Assembly: GCF_954871325.1 (NCBI RefSeq)
Contig: NC_088776.1
Span: forward strand, 4,595,985 to 4,659,984
Origin: Gordionus sp. m RMFG-2023
Taxonomy: Eukaryota > Nematomorpha > Gordioida > Chordodea > Parachordodidae
DNA: 64,000 nt
Direction of reading: 5' to 3'
How positions within the stretch are numbered: position 1 is the first letter of the stretch; each line of letters starts with the position of its first letter. This document shows positions 24,878 through 39,000 of this stretch, piece after piece. Position numbers and translations under genes: made by a program. Under the pieces are notes generated by a model. It ran no database searches. It was not told the origin of the DNA and saw only the letters and a list, made by a program, of their open reading frames with translations.

Positions 24878-27010
24878 ATGGGCACTCATATATTGAATAG
24901 GGATATAAATCCAATCTACGACAATGGTTGTATGAACTCCCACGAATCAGATAACAACCAGCATGAGGCGATTCAATCCCATCTTGATTCTTTCATTACG
25001 CAGGAGTTTAAAATGGATCTTAATCTTCTCGAATCCCCGCTTATAAGTCGCGTGGATACATTTTACGCCGCCACTAACAATACTTTGGATAATCCCGATG
25101 GAAGAAACAGTAACGATAAAATTAACCATCCCCCGAATTCCGTGGATTCTGACTTTAAACCCGTCAATCATTTGATTAGCAAAAATGGTAATAAACATAT
25201 TCCCGCCAACCAAAACAAACCTCAAATCCAAATTCATCACTTGGCTTTGCTTCTATCGGTTAACAAAGCCCGCAAGGTCAGATTTTATCGGGACGGAGAT
25301 AGGTTTCATTGCGGCGTCGTTTACGCCATTTCCAAAGACAGGTATCGCGATCTCGGAGCCCTCATTAACGACCTGAATCGTTCGCTGGCCGACAGAGTCA
25401 ATTTACCTTACGGGGTTCGTTACATATTCGTTTTGCCGAAACACTGCAAAGTATCAGATATCGATAACGATAATATCATCGCCAATATAAGTAATGGTGA
25501 TGGCAACATCTTGAAGGTACGGGAAAATAGGGATATCGTAAACAAAGATGACGCTACGGAGAGAAGCATCTCACCTTTACTATCCGCCAACGCGAAGGAT
25601 GATAAGATTCGCCGGAAAAGCGGCATAATAAATGATCATTACGAAAGAAATTGCCCGTCCCTGCTCACGAACCTAAAAGATAGAGATCGTAAGACGAAAA
25701 ATGTCGCCCAAAAACAACCCATGACCGATCTACTGCCTGTCCAAGAGCCGAAGGGTATTAAAAGCGACTTGGTTATCAAGCCGCCTTTCAAATTTTGGAA
25801 GGTTCTCGAGATATCCGATCTGACGGACGGAGACGATTGCGTTTGTTCCTCTTTCGATCGCTTCGAACCGCTTGATTACACCAAAAATAGCGCTCCCCGC
25901 CACTGGAACTTCGCGAAGCACGATTCCCCCTACCAATTCTCCTCTCACTCCGCCGTCGCCTCTAATTTTAACCTAACCTCTTCTGACCTCGTTATAAACC
26001 TATCAAAACAGTTCAAGAATACCGGGACCGTCGCGACCGATAAATTATCGATTCTCTCTACTGGCAAGAAAGAGAATGGGGAGGAGATTGGAGGTGAGGA
26101 TTTATATAAAAACGAAAGTTCTGATCGGATTTTACCGAAAAATAACGCTGCCATTCTTAAACTTTCGTCTTCTAGTTCTTCCATCGCCTCTTCCTTCCAA
26201 TCTTTGGGTTCCTCATGCCAAACTCCTCCTATCGTCACATCCGTAACATCCAAGCGCTCCTCTTTAATCCGAAATCTATCGCGTTGTAACGATCGTTTAG
26301 TAGATGCGAAACCAGTTATAGAATCGGGGACTAATAAATTGAACGAGTTATCCTCGAAATTGATAAGCGGCACTTACGCGTCTAACGGTAATATCGCCAA
26401 TCAAGCGATGGAAGATACTCTTCACATTTCTTACCACCCTCCTACCTTTATTGGTAAAAGTGACAGTCTTTCCAGTATTCCGGTAGACGTCAAACGCTCG
26501 AACATGCGCGATAAAACGCCTCCCAACCACAACTTTCTAAATGGAAATTGTTCAAATGACGACCATCTAAAAATCGAACACCCCACCAACTACGTCACCC
26601 TAAATGGTCTCAAAAACGATAGAAGAATCTCCCAGAACCATCAATCTCGCTCTCCCTTCCTTCACAGACGTCTCAACGACATAAACCCGTCGGCGAGTGT
26701 CGGCAAAAAACCTCCGAGCTCACCCTCGCGTTCCCCTTTGCTCACACCGTCCGATTGTAAGTTGCCAAACATGGCTGGCTGCAAAATCGCTTACAGACCA
26801 ACGTTAATCGGTGGTCAAAATTTTGGCTATAAACCCAAGCTTGTAACTATTATCAGGAATGGGAGGGTCACGCCCCGGAAACGCTTTAAATTTTTGCTTA
26901 ACCATAAAACAGCCCGTTCTATCGAGCAAGTGATGGACGACATCAACTCTATAGTACGTTTGGACACTGGACCCCTAAGGAAACTATACGCCTTTAGTAA
27001 CGGAAACGAA
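24878..27010 (+). CDS. DCLK: DCLK exon 1: DCX1 and most of DCX2
   Basis: This large first coding exon encodes residues 1-711. Residues 1-128 are a polar N-terminal extension. DCX1 starts at [17 protein letters not shown] (129-145) and runs to about 190. It is then interrupted by ~113 polar residues and resumes at 304-345 with [11 protein letters not shown] and DYTKN, hallmarks of the domain's second half. Residues 346-640 are a Ser/Asn/Pro-rich linker. DCX2 begins near 654 ([20 protein letters not shown]). The frame nominally continues to a stop at 27025, but GAA followed by GTAACA at 27011 is a donor in phase 0, and the next exon completes DCX2 exactly. Codons are much less AT-rich than the surrounding DNA. 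Confidence 0.93.
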
Positions 27011-30000
27011 GTAACATATAAATAAATATTGATAATGACATCAATCTATATAAATATGTTATTTTTTAAACAATTTTTTTTTGCAAGTCAAATAATTTTA
27101 TTTTTTAAATAAATTTTTAAAAAAAATATGAAAAATGGTTTTTCATCAAATTTGGTCAACACTATAAGTATCGAAAATTGAAAATATTACAAGTAGCAGG
27201 GGAAAAAAATATGTCAATGAAAAAATGATCCGATCATATGATATGATTTCCCAATCGGGTTTTTAAAAAATTGATATTATTTATTTTGTAATAATCTCAC
27301 AGCGATTTTTGGCCCTGTTAGGTGTTCTTTTCTTGCATTTTTTAAAAAAGCCCTATCTTGCCCCATTTTTTATAAAATTTTACCCGTTATACCCCGGGTC
27401 ACTTATTTAATCTAGCATCTATACTAATCCATTGTCTATAATAAAATAAACCCATCCAAAATAAGCGGAGATATCATTAAAACTGATAACGGAATCTTTT
27501 ACCCCATATAACCAAGACTTATATTCTAAAGCGATTCACTATTATAAACAAAAAAATCTTAAAATATGCCATCTCGCGGAAAATAATTTGTATAAAAAAG
27601 TTGATAATAAATTATAAGAATCAGAAGAAGAAAAAAAAATTAATTTTATTATAACTTTGGGTTTAGTTTATCGTATTTAAGATATATATTATATAATATA
27701 TTTTTTAAAATATCAAATTACCACGTGATCTTTAGCTAATGGCATCTTTGCCGATTCGGTACCCACTCCGCTAGTGTCGTTAGACGACTCTATTTAGTCA
27801 ATTTTAAATTAAGATTTAATGCAAAATAATATCACGCATAGTTATGTGTTAAAAAGCCCGATCTGGGTCAATTTTTTCAAAACGGCTTCGATTTAGATTT
27901 TAGCTAGAATAATATTATGTTAAGCATCGAAATTTGGCAAATAGATCTCCAAGTATTTCTGTATTTCTGCCAGCTATAAGCAAAGATCTTTAGGCATTGC
28001 ATAATGTTATTTCGGTTATAATCTTAAATCTGTCCGTTTTCTAACGACCCGAATCGGACCTTTTAGCAGGACTCTAGATTTCGTTAATAGATGGTCCTAA
28101 CCTTTCTGTTATCTATTGAGCGAAATCTTCCAGGGTTTGCGTTAATATTTTTCGGTTAAAATATTACGGTTATTAGCCTATTTAAAAAATTGAGCCCCCT
28201 TTTAACAACACTTAACTCTTCGCACAATTTATTTAAATCGCTTTCTAACATAGATTAATTGCTTGTTTGATTCAATTATCTCTCATGTTTAAAACAAACA
28301 CCTTCTTATTAATTATAAAATAATAATTTATTAATCTTTATGGGTATTAATTCATCCCCTTTTTCCATTTTTATAAAAAGATAACAAAAAATAAATTAAA
28401 TAGATATTTAATGTGATAAAGATATAACAAAAATTAAAATTGAATAAATATTTAATGTGATTTACCAAAATCGATTTTTTGATTATTATCCCAGGCCCTA
28501 TTTCGAGCTTTGTCAAATATATATTTTTAAAATGTTTTTTTTTTATTTAAAAAGAAGATTATGGTCTCATTTACTTGATATAGATTTCACGCGAATTTTA
28601 TTTTTTGTGCAATTTGATATTCTTATAATTTCTTTTCTTATATAAAAAAAAATTAAAAGGCAAACACAATTATAACTAGAAAACGCTTTTGAAATCGATT
28701 GTTAAATGTAGTGTGTTGTTAAACGGCTCGTTTTGAGCCGATTTTTCAAAAGGGCTAACTCGATATTTTATCGGAATAAAAATATTGTCTATAAATTATT
28801 TAACGTTTAGTCCAGCGTTTAGCCTAAAAAATTTGAATTAAGCCTCTAAAGTTGGGTCTCGACTTGAAGATTTATTCGAATATTTTTTGATAAATACATA
28901 AGCTGCGCTGTTTCATAGTTGACTAAAGTGTTGGGTGATTTAACAACACTAGTCTAAGGCCTCGAGATTTCTTTGATAGATGTTCAAACTTTTGTGGTCT
29001 GGCCACCTATGAGCAAAATCCTAAGGTTGATTACATATTCTGAGTCCTAAGGGTGACCAGGAGGCCCTCTACCACCGGGCTAGGGTTTTTCTTTAGAGTC
29101 AGCTAGTGTTGTTAAACGGCTCGACGCGAGCCTATTTTTAAAAACTGCTAACTCAATATTTTGGCCAAAAAATTGCCTAAGCCTCGTGATTTCACTAACA
29201 GGATGTCCAAATCCTTGTGCCATCTCTGAGCAAGGTTTTCGGGTTTTGCGTAATATTTTTCTGGATAAAATAACGAATTACCAGTTTTAAAAATCTATCA
29301 TACATACCATAGTCAGTATCTATTTCCCCATAATATAAAAAAACATTTCAAATTTTATAGGTCACCAGGGAAAGGGGGCTTCGCCTTAACTTAGGGGGTC
29401 TGAAGGGATTTATACAGGGGTCATGTGACATGGAATTTACCCATTTGTGATAAAGAAAAATGAAGGGTTTCGAAGTTATAGGGTTAAAATAATATGTTAC
29501 GAAAGCCTAATCATCCTATTACTTTTACATATGCATTTGAAAAAACCTTCGATTTCATATTCTATGAATTCAATCCACTCCCATGATAATCCTCACTCTC
29601 TGGGATCCTATGAGACTACAATTTATAAAGCGATCAACTTTGAACCATTTTATGAGAGCGGCAATGCATTTTTCCGGCCAATGTCTTATTTATTTTAAAA
29701 AAAAAATTTGAATCAATTTTTTGAGTGCCTTTTTTTTTTTAAATTTAAGAATTTGATTTTAACTAACAATGTATTCCGTCATGTTTGGAATACCTACCCC
29801 ATGAATCCGAGACAATTTTTCCGTGAACTTTTCAGCTTAATTTGATTTTATATTCGTTTTTTCTACACTTTCTAGGGATAATTCGATAGGTTTTTCTAAA
29901 CATGCTGAAACATATTTCCTTAAAATCAGATGTAATACTTAAAAGATATAAAAAAAACGCGCTCAAAAAAATGATTTAAATCTGAAAAAAAATAACGCTT

Positions 30001-33000
30001 GCCGGAAAAAATGTTCCTATAGTAATTGATCGCAAGATATACTAGTGTTACCAAGGTTAGTCTTTCAGTCTACGTGCCTAACCCCGCTCCCCACTAGTTG
30101 GTCTCCGTTTTGTCCCACCGAATTTTAAACGGAGGTTTGAACTGTTGCCACTTCCGGTTTGTCAACATTCTACGAGAGCAATACAACTGTATTTCCATTT
30201 TTTTTCTTCTTATTTCCTCCAATTCGAATTTTTATTTTATTTTTAAATGCTCTGCCATTATTTTTCTCATAATAATAAAATTTATATTTTTAAACCATTT
30301 TATTTAAAACGTTTTAAAAATATAATAATAAAATTAGAATAAAACCAGAGAAGAGTTCAACGATTTTGAAAAATATTCAAATTTTTATAATATATATATA
30401 TTAAATAATGTTTTTAGTTTTGAATTTGATTTCCTTTTCCCCATAAGAGAATTAAATTTTCTATTTCCGTTCTCCTCGCATAAAAAAAAAGCAATCTTGA
30501 TTTCTGCGTTTCTCATTTTTAAGAAGATTTTTGGGTATATAAAAGATTGAAAGTTTCTCGTAAAAATTATAAAATATGATTTTTAAAAAAAAATTAAAAA
30601 CTATTTATTATAATGTTTATTAATGATGAAAAAAAAAATAAAATCTCCGAGGAATATATGTATATATAAAAAAATTCATTAATTTTACTTTGAATAATTT
30701 TTTTTAACTTATAAGGTTAGGGATAAGTGTTACCCGATTTTTTGAAAACGGCGAACTCAATATTTGATCCATAAAAATATTACGCAAGCCAGAAGATTTC
30801 CTCATAGAAAGAACAAAGGTCTAGGCATATATTATCGAAATCTCGAGGCATTGAACATTTCAACGCTGCGTTTCAAAACGCAAATAATGCATTTTAATTG
30901 CATTCGTTTAAATTGAGTACGTTTGCGTTTTGTATTTTAAAATATTGATTATGCGTTTTAAAACGCTGCGTTGAAACGTTCAATTTGTGCTCACTATTAG
31001 GCAATATTTTTCTGGGCTAAAATATTGAGTTAGCCGTTTTTAAAAATCGACTCAAAACGAGCTAGGACTACAAGGTAAATAAATAAGAGAGATATTTGTT
31101 CGTATTATTATATGTTAGCCATCAATGCGTTTTTTTTTCAGGCAATGTTGTTGCTTAGAATACCTTATCTTATGAATTACCGATAATTTTTACCTTTCAC
31201 TTTTTTTTTGAGTCATTTTAATAATTTATCGTGAAAAAATCTATCGAAAAACTAATTAAAAAACTGTCTGAAATTCGTAGGGTGAGTACCGGGCCGGCCC
31301 GAATTTATTTAAATATAGAAATTAATTTTTACAATCACTCAAAATAGGAGGTGTATGTTGTATGGGCGTCTAGTTTCTATATATAAAATCTAATTTTTTT
31401 ATTCGGGCCGGGCCTACTTTTGCAGAGCTCTAGTAGGTATTCCGAACATGATGAAATTTTTTAAATTTAAAAGTAACCCGCGCTCAAAACAAAAATGTGG
31501 CGACAATCTTGGAGAATCAATTTAATTAAAGAGAACCATAGAAAAGAAAATTTTATTTTTTTTTGATATGTTTTTAATTACCTTTGATATTTCTCTTCTT
31601 CTTTCACAATATCCAATAAAACAATAATAGGATGCTCTACATTTGTTTATAATCATTTCATTTCCTTAATTTAAAAAAAAAAAAAGGTTTATTATGACGA
31701 ATTACCTACTATAAACTGACAAAAATAACACAAACATAAAAAACATGTTTTTTATTAATTTATAAAGAAGGGGGAGACCTTATTCAAAAACGAGTTTCGG
31801 ATAATTTGAACCGAATAGTAAATTATTCGTTTTGTTTTCGAATACGAATAAACGGTTATTCAGAATAATTATTGCCGGAGATCCGCAGAGGTCAAAATTA
31901 TAGACTCCTTTCCGGAATTAAAAAAAAATAATTTCTTTTCAAAACCGGTCCGAAATTTTTTTGACTCAACCCCAGATTTTTTTTTGTCCCTCCTTGGAAT
32001 TGTTAAAATTTTGTTATCTCGAATAATAGTCGGCTATACTTTGCACATTTATTATTTTTTTTTAATAATGGAAAATAAAAATATGAGCAATAAATGAATG
32101 AATAGTAAAAACGCTCCCATTGTTTGATTTTTCCAGCTGATATTTTTTTTAGCCGGGCGTGATTGGTCGCGAACATAAATTTTCACGCGAATCATTGAAA
32201 TTTTAAAATTCAAATTTAGTTCTTTTTTGAAAAAAATAAAATTCCCCATTTTTGGGTAAAATTTTATTTAAAAATCTATTATTCAAAAATTTTTGCTGAT
32301 TTTTTAAAACTCCTTATATCCGATTATATTATATTACACCATAATAAAAGTAAGGTATTTCGAATAGCATAATTTATGAAGAAAAAATATACTTAAAGTG
32401 CAATTTTGGTTGTTTTTTGAAAATCGATTCAAAATAAATATTATACTTACTAGTGTTGTTAAACGGCTCGTTTTGAGCCGATTTTTTAAAACGGCTGACT
32501 CAATATTGTAGCCAGAATAATATTACCTAAGCCTCGAGATTTGATAATATATGTCTAGACCTTTGTTCCTTCTATGAGCAAAATCTTCAGGCTTGCGTAA
32601 TAATTTTCTGGATGAAATATTGTCAATACTAATACTTACGATATTTCATATTATGATTAAATTTTGTTTACGAAGTTTTTATTTTTTACGCGCTACGCCT
32701 GTTCGTTGACTAAATATTAGACGTCTTTATAGCTAGCGGCTGTTAAAAAAAAACCAGAGTTAGAGTCCATGACCGATTAAAATTTTAGCCTATATAATAT
32801 TTATTTAAAACTCTCGAGATTTGGCGAACAGAAGTTCATTTCGGCCATCTTACAAGCAAAAATCACCTCGCGTACATTTTATTTTTTTATGGCTAAAATC
32901 TTGATTCGGGCACGTTTCGAAAAAATCAAATCGGACTTTTGTTTTCTTCCTCTTTTTTCTAAAGAAATTCAAAATATTTATCATGAATAAATTTTTTTTT

Positions 33001-36000
33001 CTTCTTCTTCTTTACATTTAGAACAAATAGGAATAATTTTAATGACATATATATTACCTAGACTGACGATTCATTCATTAAAAGTGTACATCAATGCAAA
33101 TCAGCTGGAGACGCCATCTTGGTTACACTAATCATTATTAAAAATTTAAACCCGAGCCTAATTTATTCCTATATCTGATGCATAAAGAATTACCGGATCA
33201 TCGAGATAATAAGGAAGCAAGTTATCAATTTAATAGTAGTTTTTAACATGATAATAATTACTATATGTGTTACCAAAATGGGGGGCTCAGCTGATTTTCT
33301 TTTAGCGACGCTTAAAAATGCATTTTAATGAATGAATCGTCAGTCTAGGTATTATATATGTCATTGAATAATTTACACCTATAAAAATAGTGTTGTTAAA
33401 CGGTTCGGTTCGAGCCGATTTTTTAAAAACAGCTGACTCAATATTTCATCCAGAATAATATTACAGAAGCCCGAAGATTTTGTTTTGTAGAAAGGAATAA
33501 AAGGTTTGGACATGTATTAGCGAGATCTCGAGGCTTAGGCAAGTATTTTTCTGGCTATGATAATGAGTTAGCCGTTTTTAACAACACTACTATAAAAGCG
33601 TATTTTGGAAGATATCGTAAACCTAATGTCAAAATCTATAAATTCACAACACAAAAAGAATGAAGTCCCGGCTGTTAATTTTGAAAAGAAACAAGAACAA
33701 AAAATAAGTCTTATAGGACACGGCCTATCATTTTTTTTTTAAAAAACAAAAACAATAATCAATCATCCCTTTTTGCTAGAGAAAACAGAAAAGAATCAGA
33801 TTAAATTCCATTATTGAAGGAACCAGACCTGTTTTTTCTAGTGTTTTTCCGGAGCTCTTCAATCCATTCCTATTATCGTGTATTTGATTTCAAAAATCTT
33901 TTTGTTACTTATTCATATTTTGCCATTTAAAAAAAAATTAGGTAAAATCGTTGGCGGATTTATATAAGGATGACGATATTTTCGTGGCTTGCGGACCCGA
34001 AAAATATTCCCGCGATGATTTCGACATCGAACAAACAGGTCAGATTATATATTGACTCTTTAAGGAAATAATATATTTATTTGGGCTAACAGGGTATGAT
34101 ATTACTGTTGGGCATGTATGTTTAAATAATTAGGGTAATTGCCTAATCTACACGCGCGAGAAAAATACCGGGGTTGAGTTGATTGTTTTAGGGCTAAAAT
34201 CTAGGTATAAGCCAGCCAGAAATCTTGTAAAACAATGTATCGTGACTCCAATAAGTTATTCGTATTGGTAAACTTCGAACCGAACAATTTCTTATATCGA
34301 ATAACGAATAGCTATTATGTCTCTAATTATTCGTTATTCATATTGTTCGAATAACGAATACACTCATAATATTCAAAAAGCTCTCAATACTGTTTCGAAG
34401 CCATATAAATAATTAAACGAAAAAAAATAACAGAGTATTTAAAGCTGTGTCCCAAAACATCAAAAAAAAAAATTCACAAAACTTTCGAAAATTTAATGAA
34501 AAATAAATAAATAAGCTATTTTAAATATAAAAATAAAAAACATGTCCAAAGCATAATTCCCGAAAATTTTATAAATTTCAAAATTTTAACATACGATTTC
34601 ATTAAAGTTTTAAAATTTGCGAAGGTTTTGAACCCCGCCTAAATTAAAAAAATGTATTTAAAGCTGTGTCTAAAAAATATCAAAAAAAAATTAAATTTAC
34701 AAAACTTTCGAAAATTTTATGAAAAATAAATAAATAAGCTATTTTAAATATAAAATTAAAAAACATGTCCAAAACATTAAATCTGGAAAATTTTTATAAA
34801 TTTAAAAATTTGCGAATTTTTCAAAATTTTTCGATTTTTTTTAAAGAAAAAAATGGTTTTTGAACACCGCATAAATTTTTTTAAAAAAAATTTTCTTTTC
34901 ATATAAAGAAATAATTCTTTTGTATATATCGATTTTATAAAATTTTTATCACCGACGAAAGCTATTGGAATGTTCAAAATAGTTTGTAAATTTACTTAAG
35001 TTGAAATACAATAAAATAAAGATTAAAGATCAGACCTGTCCAACATGAGCGCTATTTGGGTGTAGCACTAAACCCTAACTAAAATACGAATCGAATAATT
35101 GCATTATTCATATTGGATTAGTCTAAAAAACCCCCGAAAAATTTTTAAAAAAATGTTCCACTAGGAAAACGTGCTTGATATTTAAAAATAATCTATTTGA
35201 AATCAAATCGAATAGTTTTAGGTATACTCTCAAACATAATTTTGCTCGAATTTAGACAGGCAGGTTTATTTTCTATATTAAGTGTCAATCACATTAAACT
35301 CGAATGTTGCTCTGGGACAAACTAAAAAAAATTTCTAAAATTAGGGAGTAATTCTTTAGAGCAGATTTTTGCTGTAATATTTTTTTATTTTTTGGTTATT
35401 TTCAAGTTAGTGTTGAAGATTTTAGCCAATAACATGACATTTCGCAAACCTGGAGATTTTGCTCGTAAGATGGCAGAAAGTTCTTGGGACATCTATTAGC
35501 GCCATCTCGAGGCTTACGTAATTTTATTTCGGCTAAAATTTAGTGTTGTTTAATTACCTAACATGTAGTCAACTATAAAAGAACGTAGCCTTATGTATTT
35601 ATCCAAAAAAAATATTCGAATAAATCTTCAAGTTGAGACTCAACTTAAGAGGTTTAATTCAATTTTTTAGGCTAAAAGCTTGACACTAAACCACAATAGA
35701 GATTGTCAAAGTTAGTTAAAATTAACAACACTAGCTAAAATCTCAATTTTAAAATTTGGCTAAATCGTGTCATTGAACAAAACACTAATCTCAAGTATAT
35801 TTTTTTTTAAAATAAAAGATTCTTTCTCGCATATAAACATTTTTATTGTTTCATTTTTACAAATACTCCCCGAAAAATAAAAGCCGAATTCAAAATCGCT
35901 ATCAATAATAACAAGGAGAATCTCAATTCTCCCATTTACGCGGTAACCGGAAATGGGAGCGAATCTCGCGAGTCGCGCACCTCGGCGCCTTCATCTTCTA

Positions 36001-39000
36001 ATAGCAGTGACGGTACACGCATACATGATTTTTAAAATAAATCGATCTGCCCAGGTGGCGTTAATGTGAATGAAAATGGGCATAGATTTGCCTAATTCTA
36101 AGCTCAAAAAAAAATATTGGAAAATTTTGACCCCCTTTTCCCTACGTTTAAAAATATTTTACAATTTCCTAGAACAAAATTTTTTAAGGTCGGGTTTTTC
36201 GCGACGCCCCACGCCGACGCCTAGTTCAGATAAAGTAAACTCATTAAAATAATACTTTTATTTTTTTTACTAAAAAAAAAGGAATTTTAACTCCCGAACT
36301 TTCCAGCAAACTCAATAATAACTCTTCCAAAGCCGCCAATCAACGAAAATCTCTCGGCGCCAAACCGTCTAATAATAATAAAGTGATGAAAATACTTGTA
36401 AGATTCTTATTATTATATGTATTTAAATCAATCATCGCTACTTCCCTTCCCCTCTTAACCAATTATCTGTATTTATTATTTGTGTACCGACCGAACTGAG
36501 AGGAGATCGCGTTCTGTAAGATTTTTTAATCGTTACGGAAAGGTTAGGAATGAATGAATAAAAAGAATTAAACTCTAAAAATCTTAAATTTGCTAAACGA
36601 CACTCAACCATCAATTTTTTTTAAAAAATTTTAGAAAAAATCGGAGCCGTCCAAAAAGATCGGCGCGGATAGCGGCAATAGAAAAGGGAAGATCGTCGCC
36701 ACAGGTCAAAACAACGATCGCTTGCGAAATACTTGCGATGACCCCGTCGTGCAACAAAATTTAGGTTTTAAAGCAAATTTATATTTTATAAAGTATACCT
36801 TTCTTTTGAACGAATATTAAGAAATTTAGGAAAGAAAGAAAAAAAAGAGAGATAGAATAGATTAGATAGATAAGAAAAAAGAAAGAAAGAAAGAAAGAAA
36901 GAAATATAATTATAAAAAAGAAATTAATTAAGATGCGCTTTTATGATTTTTCTTTGACGATTTACATGAGATCAAACCTCGCTTCGGGGTTAAAAATATT
37001 TGAAATTGTTTGTTGGATATATTACTAACATGGACTAAATATATACCGTTTTTTTTGGACAACCACTCGAATTTGAGGGCATTTTTTGACCGGGTGGGTT
37101 TAGACCCACTTTGGAAATCGGTCACTATTAAAGTGTGTGTTGACAAAATTCCCGGCAAAAAAAAGAGTCAGAAATTAAACTTCAGATTTATTAATATAAT
37201 CAACAAAAAAATAATTTATTTTATAAGGTGTTCATGATGCCCCGGCTACCTATCCCAAGTTCATCTCCAAAAAATACGCTGTGTTCGAAATAATCGGCGA
37301 TGGAAATTTCGCAATAGTCAAAGAATGCCAAAATAAGTTATTATTAGAAATCTATTTTCTTCACTCTCATTACATTATTTCGGGATGTGTCGATATTAAG
37401 TATCGGATTTGAGCCTATATTTACCATTCTTTTTTTTAATTAAATCGGACCCTATATTTTTAGAAAACTCTTTTTTTACTGTTTTTTATGATGTTTTTTT
37501 GCGGAAAAAGAGGGTTTTTTTTAAAAAATATATATCGAGGCAATTGGCCATAAACATTGTTCATATTTTAAATGAGATGATTACTTTTTGGGGAAAAGGT
37601 TCATTAACCGAATATTTTCTTGTCCACGAGAAACGTAAAATTTGGATACGTTTCCTGTTTTATGCAAAGTTTTGTTATTTTTTTTTTGCGTAGAAACTAT
37701 TTATTTTTCTTTTGTGACATAGGTTCAAGGATAGATGGAAAATAAAAATTTAATCTAATTATCGGTTTTATACGGGTCGTATAGGTAAAAAATTTGATTG
37801 GCATAGTGTTTTGTACATCATATTTTCTATCTAATCTTAGGGAAGGAACTATCCCTCCTTTTCAGAAAATTGCCACTTGCCACGTTATATAGCGCACTGC
37901 AATTTAAGGAGTAAAATTTTGTAACGACGACTTAATTAGCGCCAAAATATTTCTTTTTTTTTCATTCCTCCCTATAAAATCAAAATTTAAAAAAAAATAA
38001 CAAATTCGACAGAAAAACTGGTCAATACTACGCTCTCAAGATAATTGATAAAGCCAAATGCAATTCGGAAATCGAGGTTTGAATAATAATAATATATATA
38101 TAGAAAGAAAGGCAGGAAGGAAGGAAGGAAGGAAGGAAGGAAGGAAGAAAGAAAAAAAGAAAGTAAGAAGAAAAAATAGATTTATACATTTTAAGTTCTG
38201 TCTATCACACAAAATATGGATCTATGATCTTCAACCTTTTCTTTTTTTGGGGTTCAGATGTCTTATGTATTGTTTGCAGTGGTCCAGTCAGACCGACTAT
38301 CCCGTCCAGTTAGGTCTCATATGAATATTAGGTCCGACGGGACGGTCCGGTCCGACCTAAGTCCGATTAAAAATGATAAAAAATACTATGAATTGTTTTT
38401 TAGTTAATAGACTCTTATATGAACAAAAGTAGCTTTTGATATGTTTGTGGTGATATGTTATATCTTGTGTCCCCTGATTTTTTAAATAAAAATCATATTA
38501 TCCATCAAATCGACTGGCCATTATTTTTATACGAATCTAATCTTCAAATTTCGTTCCTTAAAAGTGTCATATATATAGCAGATATGCGCCGGTATTAGCT
38601 TATACCATTTTAGCATCGTAATCTCATCTCTGACTGTGATATCTGTTTCCAAAAAAAATATATAATTCATTATTCAAATGTTACCAGAAAATTAAAACTT
38701 TCATAAGGATCGGAAATATTATTTACAAATATAAGATTTTCAGAAACCCTAAAAAATTTTTTGAAAGGAAAAGGCGGGAAAACGTTGAAATCGTAGTTTT
38801 ACCATTGTTATAAAATGCAACCTCGATTATTTTTTGTTATAGAGACAGATGATAGCCAACGAAGTTGCTATACTTAGAAGAATTTCGCACCCCAATATCG
38901 TTCAATTGTACGAGGAATACGAAACTAATTCTAGGTTGTATCTGGTCATGGAACTCGTTAAGGTATGCATTATTATATTTTTTCCCCAATTTTTCTTCTC

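Larger units (their letters stand above)
27011..33941 (+). other. DCLK: DCLK intron 1 (6.9 kb), MITE-rich
   Basis: Starts GTAACA and ends with AAATTAG. It holds at least five family 1A/1B MITE copies, one family 2 MITE, nested insertions and GGCC patches, annotated separately. No convincing exon was found in it. The frame at 28457-28645 and others are AT-rich chance frames. Confidence 0.8.

Noticed and set aside
24947-26530. Minus-strand frames opposite DCLK exon 1
   Set aside because: They are shadows of the long, stop-poor coding exon on the plus strand.
36173-36234. 62-base version of the extra DCLK linker exon, ending before GTAAAC
   Set aside because: It leaves the reading frame out of phase with the next exon.
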